Assembly (NCBI RefSeq): GCF_001667275.1
Contig: NZ_LZHV01000061.1
Location: 1 to 64,000, forward strand
From: Mycobacterium sp. ACS4054
Lineage (GTDB): Bacteria > Actinomycetota > Actinomycetes > Mycobacteriales > Mycobacteriaceae
Direction: 5' to 3'
DNA length: 64,000 nt
In this document: positions 40,183-47,785 of the stretch, piece by piece
Layout: every line of letters starts with the position of its first letter
Position numbering within the stretch: position 1 is the stretch's first letter
Position numbers and translations under genes: made by a program
Notes under the pieces: model-generated
What the model was told of the DNA's origin: nothing
The model's database searches: none
Seen by the model: only the letters and a program-made list of their open reading frames with translations

Positions 40183-42329
40183 CGCAAACACCCGTGCCGC
40201 CGGTCGCCAAGCGGCAGGAGACCCGCCGCCAGCACCATGGGGACGTCTTCATCGATCCCTATGAATGGTTGCGCGACAAGTCCAGCCCCGACGTCATCGC
40301 CTACCTCGAGGCGGAGAACGACTACGTCGACCAGATGACGGCGGATCTGGAACCGCTGCGGCAGAAGATCTTTGATGAGATCAAGGCGCGTACCAAGGAG
40401 ACCGATCTTTCGGTTCCGACGCGGCAGGGCGACTGGTGGTACTACGCCCGCACGTTCGAGGGGAAGCAGTACCGGGTTCAGTGCCGTTGCCCGGTAAGCG
40501 ATCCCGATGACTGGGATCCGCCGGCTTTGGAAGAGGACACCGAAATTCCCGGCGAGCAGATCCTGCTGGATTCCAACGCCGAGGCGCACGGCCACGAATT
40601 CTTCGCGCTCGGTGCCGCCACCGTGAGCCTGGACGGGAATCTGTTGGCGTATTCCGTCGACACCCTCGGCGACGAACGCTATACGCTGCGCTTCAAGGAC
40701 TTGCGCACCGGCGACGTGTATCCGGACGAGATCGCCGACATCGGGGCGGGTGCGACTTGGGCGGCCGACAATCGGACCGTCTACTACCTGACCCTGGATG
40801 CGGCCCACCGACCGGACAAGGTCTGGCGCTACCGCGTGGGTTCGGGTGAACCGTCAGAACTGGTGTATCACGAGGCGGACGAACGGTTTTGGCTCGGCGT
40901 GGGGCTGACCCGGAGTGAGGCCTACGTGTTCATCGCGTCGGGTTCCTCCATCACCTCGGAATTCCGGTACGCCGAAGCCGCGGATCCGCATGCGGCGTTC
41001 ACCGTCGTGCTACCCCGGCGGGAAGGCATCGAGTACGCGGTCGAGCACGCCGTGGTCGGCGGCCAGGACCGGTTCTTGATCCTGCACAACGAGGACGCGG
41101 TGAACTTCACGTTGACCGAGGCGCCCGTCAGCGACCCCACCCGGCAGCGCACGCTCATCGGTCACCGCGACGACGTCCGGCTCGACGGCGTGGACGCCTT
41201 CGCCGGCCATCTGGTGGTCAGCTACCGGCGCGAGGCGTTGCCGCGGCTCCAGGTGTGGGACATCGACTCCGACGGCGAATACTCGGAGCCCGAGGAGATT
41301 ACGTTCGACTCCGAGCTGATGTCGGCCGGCCTCGCCGGCAACCCGAACTGGGATGCGCCCAAGCTGCGGATCAGGGCGGGGTCGCTAGTCGTCCCGGCCC
41401 GGGTATACGACATCGACTTTGCCACCGGCGAACGGACGTTGCTGCGCGAGCAACCCGTGCTCGGCGGTTACAGCACCGCCGATTACGTGGAGCGGCGCGA
41501 TTGGGCGACCGCGGACGACGGCACCCTAGTCCCAGTGTCCATCGTGTACCGTGCCGGCATCGAATTCCCGTCTCCTGCACTGCTTTACGGGTACGGAGCC
41601 TACGAAATCTGCACCGATCCGAGCTTCTCCATTGCGCGGCTGTCGCTGCTGGACCGCGGCATGGTGTTCGCCATCGCCCACGTCCGCGGCGGCGGTGAGA
41701 TGGGGCGGCCGTGGTACGAGCACGGCAAGCTGTTGGAGAAGAAGAACACCTTCACCGACTTCGTCGCGGTGGCAAGGCATTTGGTGGACACCGGAGTCAC
41801 CCGGCCGCATCAGCTGGTCGCGCTGGGTGGTAGCGCGGGGGGCTTACTGATGGGGGCGGTCGCCAACCTGGCGCCGGACCTCTTCGCGGGAATCCTCGCC
41901 CAGGTCCCGTTCGTCGACCCGCTGACCACCATCCTGGACCCTTCTTTGCCGCTGACCGTCACCGAATGGGACGAATGGGGAAACCCATTGCAGGACAAGG
42001 ACGTCTACGCCTACATGAAGTCATATTCGCCCTACGAGAACGTCGAGGCCAAGCGGTATCCGGCCATCCTGGCGATGACCTCCCTGAACGACACCAGGGT
42101 CTACTACGTGGAACCCGCGAAGTGGGTGGCGGCCCTGCGGCATGCCAACGCAGACGGCAGTCCGATCCTGCTGAAGACCCAGATGAACGCCGGGCACGGC
42201 GGAGTCAGCGGACGCTATAAGGCGTGGCAGGAGACCGCGTTCCAATACGCCTGGTTACTAGCTGCCGCCGACGGCCACCACGGTGGCGGCGGCCAGGAAG
42301 ACGATCTCGGCGGCGATCCGCAAGGGTAG
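40179..42329 (+). CDS. ptrB: Oligopeptidase B / protease II, intact
   Basis: The 716-residue S9-family prolyl oligopeptidase-like enzyme cuts short peptides after Arg or Lys. An N-terminal beta-propeller (about 90-400) precedes the alpha/beta-hydrolase domain with FAIAHVRGGGEMGRPWYEHGK, nucleophile Ser552 in GGSAGGLLMG, Asp in TSLNDTRVYY and His in NAGHGG. In H37Rv the homologue is split into Rv0781 (ptrBa) and Rv0782 (ptrBb); here one uninterrupted frame encodes the whole enzyme. Coupled to purC by ATGA. The 3' end overlaps the DoxX gene by 72 bp on the other strand. Confidence 0.94.
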   Translation: MTQTPVPPVAKRQETRRQHHGDVFIDPYEWLRDKSSPDVIAYLEAENDYVDQMTADLEPLRQKIFDEIKARTKETDLSVPTRQGDWWYYARTFEGKQYRVQCRCPVSDPDDWDPPALEEDTEIPGEQILLDSNAEAHGHEFFALGAATVSLDGNLLAYSVDTLGDERYTLRFKDLRTGDVYPDEIADIGAGATWAADNRTVYYLTLDAAHRPDKVWRYRVGSGEPSELVYHEADERFWLGVGLTRSEAYVFIASGSSITSEFRYAEAADPHAAFTVVLPRREGIEYAVEHAVVGGQDRFLILHNEDAVNFTLTEAPVSDPTRQRTLIGHRDDVRLDGVDAFAGHLVVSYRREALPRLQVWDIDSDGEYSEPEEITFDSELMSAGLAGNPNWDAPKLRIRAGSLVVPARVYDIDFATGERTLLREQPVLGGYSTADYVERRDWATADDGTLVPVSIVYRAGIEFPSPALLYGYGAYEICTDPSFSIARLSLLDRGMVFAIAHVRGGGEMGRPWYEHGKLLEKKNTFTDFVAVARHLVDTGVTRPHQLVALGGSAGGLLMGAVANLAPDLFAGILAQVPFVDPLTTILDPSLPLTVTEWDEWGNPLQDKDVYAYMKSYSPYENVEAKRYPAILAMTSLNDTRVYYVEPAKWVAALRHANADGSPILLKTQMNAGHGGVSGRYKAWQETAFQYAWLLAAADGHHGGGGQEDDLGGDPQG

Positions 42330-42704
42330 CCGCGTCGTCATCGACTTGGGTGGGTCGGGCATTCCGGCCGCGTAGAGGTTGGCCGGAAACATGGCCAGCA
42401 TCAACGCCAGCAGGCAAAGCGCCGCGACGACGCGGGTGGCCGGCAGCAACAGGCCCACCGCCCCGAGCAGCTCCAGCACGCCGGTGACGGTGACCAACAG
42501 GCCCGGCGCCGGCAAGCGGGGCGGCACGATGGCCACCAGGTCCGCCCGCATCGGTGGGGCGAAGTGCGCGATCCCGGTCAACACGAACATCACGGCCAGG
42601 CCGACGGCTATCGCAGCGGTCCAGCTGTTGACATAGGTAAGGCCGGCCCAGCCGACAAGTCGAGCGACGAGGCTGGCTGCTAACAGCACGATCAAGGGTG
42701 CCAT
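42258..42704 (-). CDS. DoxX-family membrane protein
   Basis: The protein has 148 residues. I chose the ATG at 42704 because AGGAGG is five bases upstream; a GTG one codon earlier is too close. Four membrane helices are predicted (LIVLLAASLVARLVG, AIAVGLAVMFVLTG, LLVTVTGVLELLGAVGLLL, VVAALCLLALMLAMFP), with the DoxX-type GIAHFAPP motif after the second. DoxX proteins are linked to redox or thiol stress systems. A divergent TetR gene and two operator-like repeats lie just upstream. Confidence 0.85.
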   Translation of the reverse strand: MAPLIVLLAASLVARLVGWAGLTYVNSWTAAIAVGLAVMFVLTGIAHFAPPMRADLVAIVPPRLPAPGLLVTVTGVLELLGAVGLLLPATRVVAALCLLALMLAMFPANLYAAGMPDPPKSMTTRLPLRIAAEIVFLAAATVVAVGGS

Positions 42705-42718
42705 CACACCCTCCTAAT

Positions 42719-42733
42719 CTAGGCAGTGACAAG
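42719..42733 (+). promoter_or_regulatory. Candidate TetR operator A (CTAGGCAGTGACAAG)
   Basis: This is one of two 15-bp elements sharing CTAG-x-CA-x-TG-x-CAAG in the DoxX/TetR divergent promoter, 15 bp upstream of the DoxX start. The element is itself imperfectly palindromic (ten of fifteen positions). Confidence 0.5.
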
Positions 42734-42762
42734 TTCTGGTGGCGCCAAGGTACCGCCCCTAT

Positions 42763-42777
42763 CTAGCCACTGTCAAG
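42763..42777 (+). promoter_or_regulatory. Candidate TetR operator B (CTAGCCACTGTCAAG)
   Basis: This second copy differs from operator A at three positions and is shifted by 44 bp (about four helical turns). It lies 21 bp before the TetR start codon. The pair probably covers both divergent promoters. Confidence 0.5.
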
Positions 42778-42798
42778 ATCGACCGCTATGCTGGCGAC

Positions 42799-43362
42799 AT
42801 GCCACGTTCGACCTACCATCACGGGGACCTGCGCGCCGTGATCCTGGCGGAGGCCGCCCGGCTGGTTGCCGAGCGGGGCGCGGACGGCCTGTCGCTGCGC
42901 GAACTGGCCCGGGGCGCGGGGGTGTCCCACGCCGCGCCCGCGCACCACTTCACCGACCGGCGGGGCCTGTTCACCGCGCTGGCGATCGAGGGTTTCCAAC
43001 TGCTGGCGGCCGCCCTGATCGAGGCGCGAGGCGACTTCGCCGATGCGGCCCTCGCCTACGTGCGCTTCGCCATCGATCACCCCGGGCATTACGAGGTCAT
43101 GTTCGACAAGTCGCTGCTCGACGCGTCGAATGCCGAACTGATCGCCGCCGAGGCCGGCGCCGGGGCCGAACTAGCCCGCGGGGTGGCGACGCTGGAGGAT
43201 CCCAACGCCCGAGCCGATCCCACGGGCGCCCAGTTGGCGGCATGGTCGCTGGTGCACGGCTTCGCGACGCTCTGGATCAACGGTGCCGTCAGCGATCAGG
43301 TACGTGCGGCCGACCCGGCGGACGCGGTGCGGCGGATCACCGCGATGGTGTTCAAGGCATAG
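42799..43362 (+). CDS. TetR-family regulator (divergent from doxX)
   Basis: The 187-residue regulator has DNA-binding domain YHHGDLRAVILAEAARLVAERGADGLSLRELARGAGVSHAAPAHHFTDRRGLF, the subgroup of TetR with the SxAAPxxHF recognition segment, and a C-terminal TetR_C-type ligand domain. It starts at ATG 42799, after the operator pair, and the upstream in-frame extension would cross them. It ends 7 bp before the stop of the convergent emrB. Likely represses itself and doxX. Confidence 0.88.
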   Translation: MPRSTYHHGDLRAVILAEAARLVAERGADGLSLRELARGAGVSHAAPAHHFTDRRGLFTALAIEGFQLLAAALIEARGDFADAALAYVRFAIDHPGHYEVMFDKSLLDASNAELIAAEAGAGAELARGVATLEDPNARADPTGAQLAAWSLVHGFATLWINGAVSDQVRAADPADAVRRITAMVFKA

Positions 43363-43369
43363 ATGCGCG

Positions 43370-44986
43370 TTACGCGTCGAGGGCCTGGATCGTGGCCTTC
43401 TTGGGCAGGAACGCCGCCGGGATGATGGTCGACACGATCAACACGACGGCCAGCACGAACACCACCGTGTAGGCGTGCGAAAGACCGTGGCTGACGACGC
43501 TCGCGAAATCGGGGTTGAGGCTTTGCCGCGGAATCGCCGACGGGTCGACCGGCACCCCGCGGTGGCTGGCGTCCTGCTGCATCGCCGCCAGCTTGTTGGC
43601 CGCGAGGATGTGGTCGTTGCGGTTGAACTCGTTGGTGAGGATCACCGCCATCAGCGAGGCTCCGATCGAGCCGCCGACCTGCTGATTGACGGTGATCAGC
43701 GTCGTACCGCGGGCGACCTGGCTGGGCTTCAGCGCCTGCAGGACCGTCGAGGAGATCGGCGTCGTGGTGCAACCGATACCCATGCCCATGATCAACAGCC
43801 CGGCGAACAGCATCGGGGTGTAGTCGGCCTGTCGTGAGACGCCGAAGGTGAAGATCCCCAGGCCCAGCGCCATCAGCGGCAGCCCAAGCAGCACCACCTT
43901 GCCGGACCCGTGTTTGTCCGTGAACGCGCCGGCAAAGGGCAGCGTCAATACGGCGCCGATCCCCACCGGGACCATGCGCATTCCCGACTGCATCGGCGTC
44001 TCGTGCAGGACGAGCTGGAAATAGCTGGGAAGAAGCACCCCGGTGCCGACGAAGGCGACGGAGAACACCAGCAAGGTGATGTTGGCGTGGGTGACCACGC
44101 GGTTCTTGAACAACCTCAAGTCGATGAGCGGATGGTCGGCGCGATACCAGGCGTGGAAGGCGAACGCGACCATCAGCGCCAAGCCGAGGATCATCGGCCC
44201 TAGGACATAGCTGTCGGCGATCGTGCGCCGCCCGGGGATCGACGACACCCCGGCCAGGAAGATTGCCGCGCCGGGCGACAGCAGCAAGAGCCCGACGACG
44301 TCGAGGGTTTCCGACCGAGCGGGGCGATCCTTCGGGAACATCACCGCAGCGAGGGCCACCGCTACCAGCCCGACCGGAATGTTGATCAAAAAGATCGACT
44401 TCCAGCCGTAAGCGCCCACCAGCCAGCCGCCCAAGACCGGCCCGCCGATGGGGCCGAGCAGGATGGGAATTCCCCCTACCGCCATCAGCCGGCCGACGCG
44501 TTTCGGGCCCGCCTCGTGGGTCAAGATGACGAAGCTCAGGGGCACCACCATGCCGCCCCCGATGCCCTGCAGCACCCTGAAGATGATGAGCAGCAAGATG
44601 TTTGGCGCCAGCGCGCAGAGCAGTGAGCCGGCGGTGAACGCCAGAACCGACCCCATGAAGAGCCGTTTGGTGCCGAACCGGTCGGCCGCCCACCCCATCA
44701 AGGGGATCACCGTGGCGAAAGCCAGCATGTACCCGGCGATCGTCCAGGACACGATGGCCTGGGTGGAGTTGAACTGCGCGATGAACGTGCGTTGCGCGAC
44801 GGCCACGGCGGTGTTGTCCATGATCGCCATCACGCAGGCCAGGCCGCACACGCCGGCGATCTTGAGCAACTTCGCGTCGAGCTTGTCGGGGTATTCGCGT
44901 GCGTCCGAGCCCGGTTGCACCGGGACACCGGGCAAAGGCACACGGGAAGCCGCGCTAAGTGGCTTCTCCGTGGCGTCGCTCAACAT
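43370..44986 (-). CDS. emrB: EmrB-type MFS multidrug exporter, copy 1 (Rv0783c-like)
   Basis: The 538-residue DHA2-family major facilitator has 14 predicted helices. Visible signatures are TVAVAQRTFIAQF-like helix 1 (here NTAVAVAQ), GWAADRFGTKRLFMGSV (motif A), FRVLQGIGGGMVVPL (motif B-like) and GPIGGPVLGGWLVGAYGWKSIFLINIPVG (motif C, drug/H+ antiporter). It should expel hydrophobic drugs using the proton gradient. Size and place match H37Rv emrB. A second closely similar gene follows 301 bp upstream on the same strand. Confidence 0.92.
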   Translation of the reverse strand: MLSDATEKPLSAASRVPLPGVPVQPGSDAREYPDKLDAKLLKIAGVCGLACVMAIMDNTAVAVAQRTFIAQFNSTQAIVSWTIAGYMLAFATVIPLMGWAADRFGTKRLFMGSVLAFTAGSLLCALAPNILLLIIFRVLQGIGGGMVVPLSFVILTHEAGPKRVGRLMAVGGIPILLGPIGGPVLGGWLVGAYGWKSIFLINIPVGLVAVALAAVMFPKDRPARSETLDVVGLLLLSPGAAIFLAGVSSIPGRRTIADSYVLGPMILGLALMVAFAFHAWYRADHPLIDLRLFKNRVVTHANITLLVFSVAFVGTGVLLPSYFQLVLHETPMQSGMRMVPVGIGAVLTLPFAGAFTDKHGSGKVVLLGLPLMALGLGIFTFGVSRQADYTPMLFAGLLIMGMGIGCTTTPISSTVLQALKPSQVARGTTLITVNQQVGGSIGASLMAVILTNEFNRNDHILAANKLAAMQQDASHRGVPVDPSAIPRQSLNPDFASVVSHGLSHAYTVVFVLAVVLIVSTIIPAAFLPKKATIQALDA

Positions 44987-45287
44987 GTCGGTACCATATC
45001 GAGATTGTTCCCGCCGCCACCGGCTTTTATGCTTATTCGCTTTTCGGCTCCTTTTACACTTTCGCCAACAGCGCCGGCTCAGGTTCTCAGCTCGACCGAC
45101 GAATCCATACCCGATGAGCTCTTTGGAAAACGACCCGAGACCCTTGCACCGATCGTCGTAGCGATCGGCGGCGGCGCCCCCCGAAGCAACGGCCCGCGCT
45201 ACCCGCTTGATGTTTGCGCGTGCTTCACCATACTCGATTCGAGTGCCCGCGCCGGTGAGTTCGCCGGCGCGATCGGAAGTTGGCGAC
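44987..45287 (-). other. Intergenic region between the two emrB-type genes (301 bp)
   Basis: No gene is supported here. The part next to copy 1 contains GGTACCATATCGAG and an AT-richer stretch (gcttttatgcttattcgcttttc) that could hold the copy 1 promoter. I found no clear terminator hairpin with a T-run after copy 2. Confidence 0.5.
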
Positions 45288-46907
45288 CTATCCCGCCACT
45301 GTCTGGGTTGCCGGCTGCTTCGGAAGAAACGACGCCGGGATAAATGTGGTCAACACCAAAACGACCGCCACCACGAATACCGCCGTGTACGCGTGGGCGA
45401 GGTCGTGCAGCAGGTGGGCCGAGAAGTCGGGGGCCAGCGTCTGCCGCGGAACGGCCGCGGTATCCAGCGGGAGGTTGAGGCGGGCCGCACTCTGCTGCAG
45501 CGCCGCGAGTTTGTTCGCGGCGACGATGTTGTCACTCCGGTTGAACTGGTTGGTCAGGATCATCGACATCAGCGCGGTGCCCATCGATCCACCCACCTGA
45601 TGGCTGACGCTCATCAGCGTCGTCCCCCGGGCGATCTGGTGCGGGGCGAGCGCCTGAACCGCCGCGACGGACAGTGGCATCATGGTGCAGCCCATGCCGA
45701 GGCCCATGATCGTCAGCGCGACGAGCAGCGTGGGCGCGTAGTTGGCCTGCTTGGCGACGCCGACGGCGAAGGTGCCCAAGCCGGCGGTGATCAGCACGAT
45801 GCCGACCAGCAGGATCTTGCCGGGCCCCTGCCGATCGACCAACGGTCCGGTCAGCCGCATGGTCAGCATGGCGCCGAGCCCCTGGGGAATCATGTGCAAG
45901 CCCGCCTGCATCGGCGTCTGGTGCAGCGCCTGTTGGAAGTAGCTGGGCAGCAGCAGGGCGGCACCGAAGAAAGCGGTCGCGAACACCACCATCGTGATGT
46001 TGGCGTGGGTGAGCACCGGGTTGCGGAACAGCCGCAGGTCGATGAGGGGGTGATCGGCGCGACGCCACGCGTGCGCGACGAAGGCGGCGATCAGCGCCAG
46101 GCCGACGGCCGCTGGTACCAACACGTGGCGGTCGGCGACGGTGCCGCGGTAGGGGACGGACGACACCGCGAACAGGAAGGTGGCCAGGCCCGGGGACAGC
46201 AGCAGGACACCGACCAGATCGAACGTCTCCGACCGTGCCGGATGATCCCGGGGAAAGATGACCGCCGCGAGGACGATGGTGAGTAACCCGATCGGCAGGT
46301 TGATCAGAAAGATCCACCGCCAGCTCGATGTGCCGATGAGCCAGCCGCCCAGGATGGGGCCACCTATCGGTGCCAGCAGCATCGGGATGCTCAGGATCGA
46401 CATGAGGCGGCCGAGGCGCCGGGGACCCGCTTCGCGGGTCATGATCATGAAACCCAGCGGCAGCAGCATGCCGCCACCGATGCCCTGCACTGCCCGAAAG
46501 ACGATGAGTTGCAGGATGTTCGAGGCCAGCGCGCACAACAGGGAGCCCAGGGCGAAGGCCAGCACGGAGCCCATGAAGAGCCGTTTGGTGCCGAAGCGGT
46601 CGGCCGCCCACCCGGTGACCGGGATGACCGTGGCCAACGCCAGGGTGTAGCCGGTCATGGTCCAGGCGACGACGGCCTGCGAGGAGGCGAACTGGTCGAT
46701 GAAGGTGCGCTGCGCGACGCTGACGACGGTGACGTCGATGATCGCCATGACGGTGGCCAGGATGCACACGCCGGATATCCGCAACAGGCCGGCGTCGAGC
46801 TTGTCGGGATAGTCCCGCTCGCCCGCGCCCAGCTGCGGGGCGGGGACGTAGGGCAGCGGGGTGTCGGCCGCTGCGTACGGGGCCTGATCCATGGCGTTGC
46901 TTAGCAT
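45288..46907 (-). CDS. EmrB-type MFS multidrug exporter, copy 2
   Basis: The 539-residue paralogue of the neighbouring exporter shares YPDKLDA-LL-I-GVC, GWAADRFGTKRLFMGSVLAF, QGIGGGM, NQFNRSDNIVAANKLAALQQ and the PDF-S-AYT-VFV-AVVL ending. I start at ATG 46907 because the N-terminus then matches copy 1 (MLSNA versus MLSDA). Helix 1 differs (DVTVVSVAQRTF versus DNTAVAVAQRTF), and so do several loop residues, so substrate ranges may have diverged. H37Rv has a single gene here. The Rv0784-like gene is divergent, 125 bp away. Confidence 0.9.
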   Translation of the reverse strand: MLSNAMDQAPYAAADTPLPYVPAPQLGAGERDYPDKLDAGLLRISGVCILATVMAIIDVTVVSVAQRTFIDQFASSQAVVAWTMTGYTLALATVIPVTGWAADRFGTKRLFMGSVLAFALGSLLCALASNILQLIVFRAVQGIGGGMLLPLGFMIMTREAGPRRLGRLMSILSIPMLLAPIGGPILGGWLIGTSSWRWIFLINLPIGLLTIVLAAVIFPRDHPARSETFDLVGVLLLSPGLATFLFAVSSVPYRGTVADRHVLVPAAVGLALIAAFVAHAWRRADHPLIDLRLFRNPVLTHANITMVVFATAFFGAALLLPSYFQQALHQTPMQAGLHMIPQGLGAMLTMRLTGPLVDRQGPGKILLVGIVLITAGLGTFAVGVAKQANYAPTLLVALTIMGLGMGCTMMPLSVAAVQALAPHQIARGTTLMSVSHQVGGSMGTALMSMILTNQFNRSDNIVAANKLAALQQSAARLNLPLDTAAVPRQTLAPDFSAHLLHDLAHAYTAVFVVAVVLVLTTFIPASFLPKQPATQTVAG

Positions 46908-47032
46908 ATCGAACCGATCGCATTCCCCGACCTCTGGGAACCGTTTGCTGCGCCTTCGGGCGGGTACCGATATACGCCTGCCGTCTGCGTGTCCTTCACC
47001 ATTCCGACACCTGAGATCGTCAAACTGCGGGT

Positions 47033-47737
47033 GTGGCTGGAAAATTGATCGTCTCGGTCTCGGGGATAGGCGAACGCACCCTCGGCGACGTCGAGGCGTT
47101 CTGCGCACAAATGGATGCCCGCAACGTCCCGGTGTCGCTGCTGGTGGCTCCCCGGCTCAGCGGTGACTACCGCCTCGATCGCGACCCGAGCACCGTCGAA
47201 TGGCTGACCAACCGGCGGTCCGCGGGCGACGCCATCGTGCTGCACGGCTACGACGACGCGGCCACCAAGAAGCGCCGCGGTGAATTCGCCATCCTCCGGG
47301 CCCACGAGGCCAACCTGCGGCTGATGGCCGCCGACCGGGTGCTCGAGCACCTCGGGCTGCGCACGCGGCTGTTCGCGGCGCCCGGTTGGGTGGTGTCCCC
47401 CGGCGTCGTCAAGGCGTTGCCGGACAACGGCTTTCGGCTTCTCGCCGACCTGCACGGGATCACCGACCTGGTTCGGCACAGCACCGTGCGCTCCCGCGTG
47501 CTCGGCATCGGGGAGGGCTTTCTCACCGAACCGTGGTGGTGCCGCATGGTGGTGCTGTCCGCCGAGCGGATCGCCCGCCGCGGCGGCGTGGTGCGGGTCG
47601 CCGTCGCCGCCCGCCACCTGCGCAAACCGGGCCCGCTGCAGGCGATGGTGGACGCCGTCGATCTGTCGTTGATGCACGGCTGCGCACCGACGGTGTACCG
47701 CTGGGTACGCGACAAGGCGATCCTCGACGCGGCCTGA
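47033..47737 (+). CDS. DUF2334 polysaccharide-deacetylase-like protein (Rv0784-like)
   Basis: The 234-residue protein starts at GTG 47033 with LIVSVSGIGERTLGDVEAFCAQMDARNVPVSLLVAPRL and AIVLHGYDD. The latter is the metal-binding His/Asp-type segment of the DUF2334 branch of carbohydrate esterase 4-like deacetylases. FAAPGWVVSPGVVKALPDNGFRLLADLHGI follows the deacetylase barrel pattern. The first Asp normally found near the N-terminus seems replaced by Ser-Gly, so activity is doubtful. Position as Rv0784; 48 bp before the next gene. Confidence 0.82.
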   Translation: MAGKLIVSVSGIGERTLGDVEAFCAQMDARNVPVSLLVAPRLSGDYRLDRDPSTVEWLTNRRSAGDAIVLHGYDDAATKKRRGEFAILRAHEANLRLMAADRVLEHLGLRTRLFAAPGWVVSPGVVKALPDNGFRLLADLHGITDLVRHSTVRSRVLGIGEGFLTEPWWCRMVVLSAERIARRGGVVRVAVAARHLRKPGPLQAMVDAVDLSLMHGCAPTVYRWVRDKAILDAA

Positions 47738-47785
47738 CCAAGCGTCCCCTCGACCCCCGCAGCTCGGGCACTACCCTGGTCCGAC

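Noticed and set aside
43296..44849. Long minus-strand frame overlapping emrB copy 1
   Set aside because: Translated text is low-complexity Arg/Gly/His-rich and shares no family motif; shadow of emrB.
45532..46923. 463-codon minus-strand frame within emrB copy 2
   Set aside because: Same reason: alternative frame of the exporter.
46905..46985. ATATCG/CGATAT and GGTACC fragments upstream of both emrB genes
   Set aside because: Short and differently arranged in the two promoters; insufficient to claim an operator.
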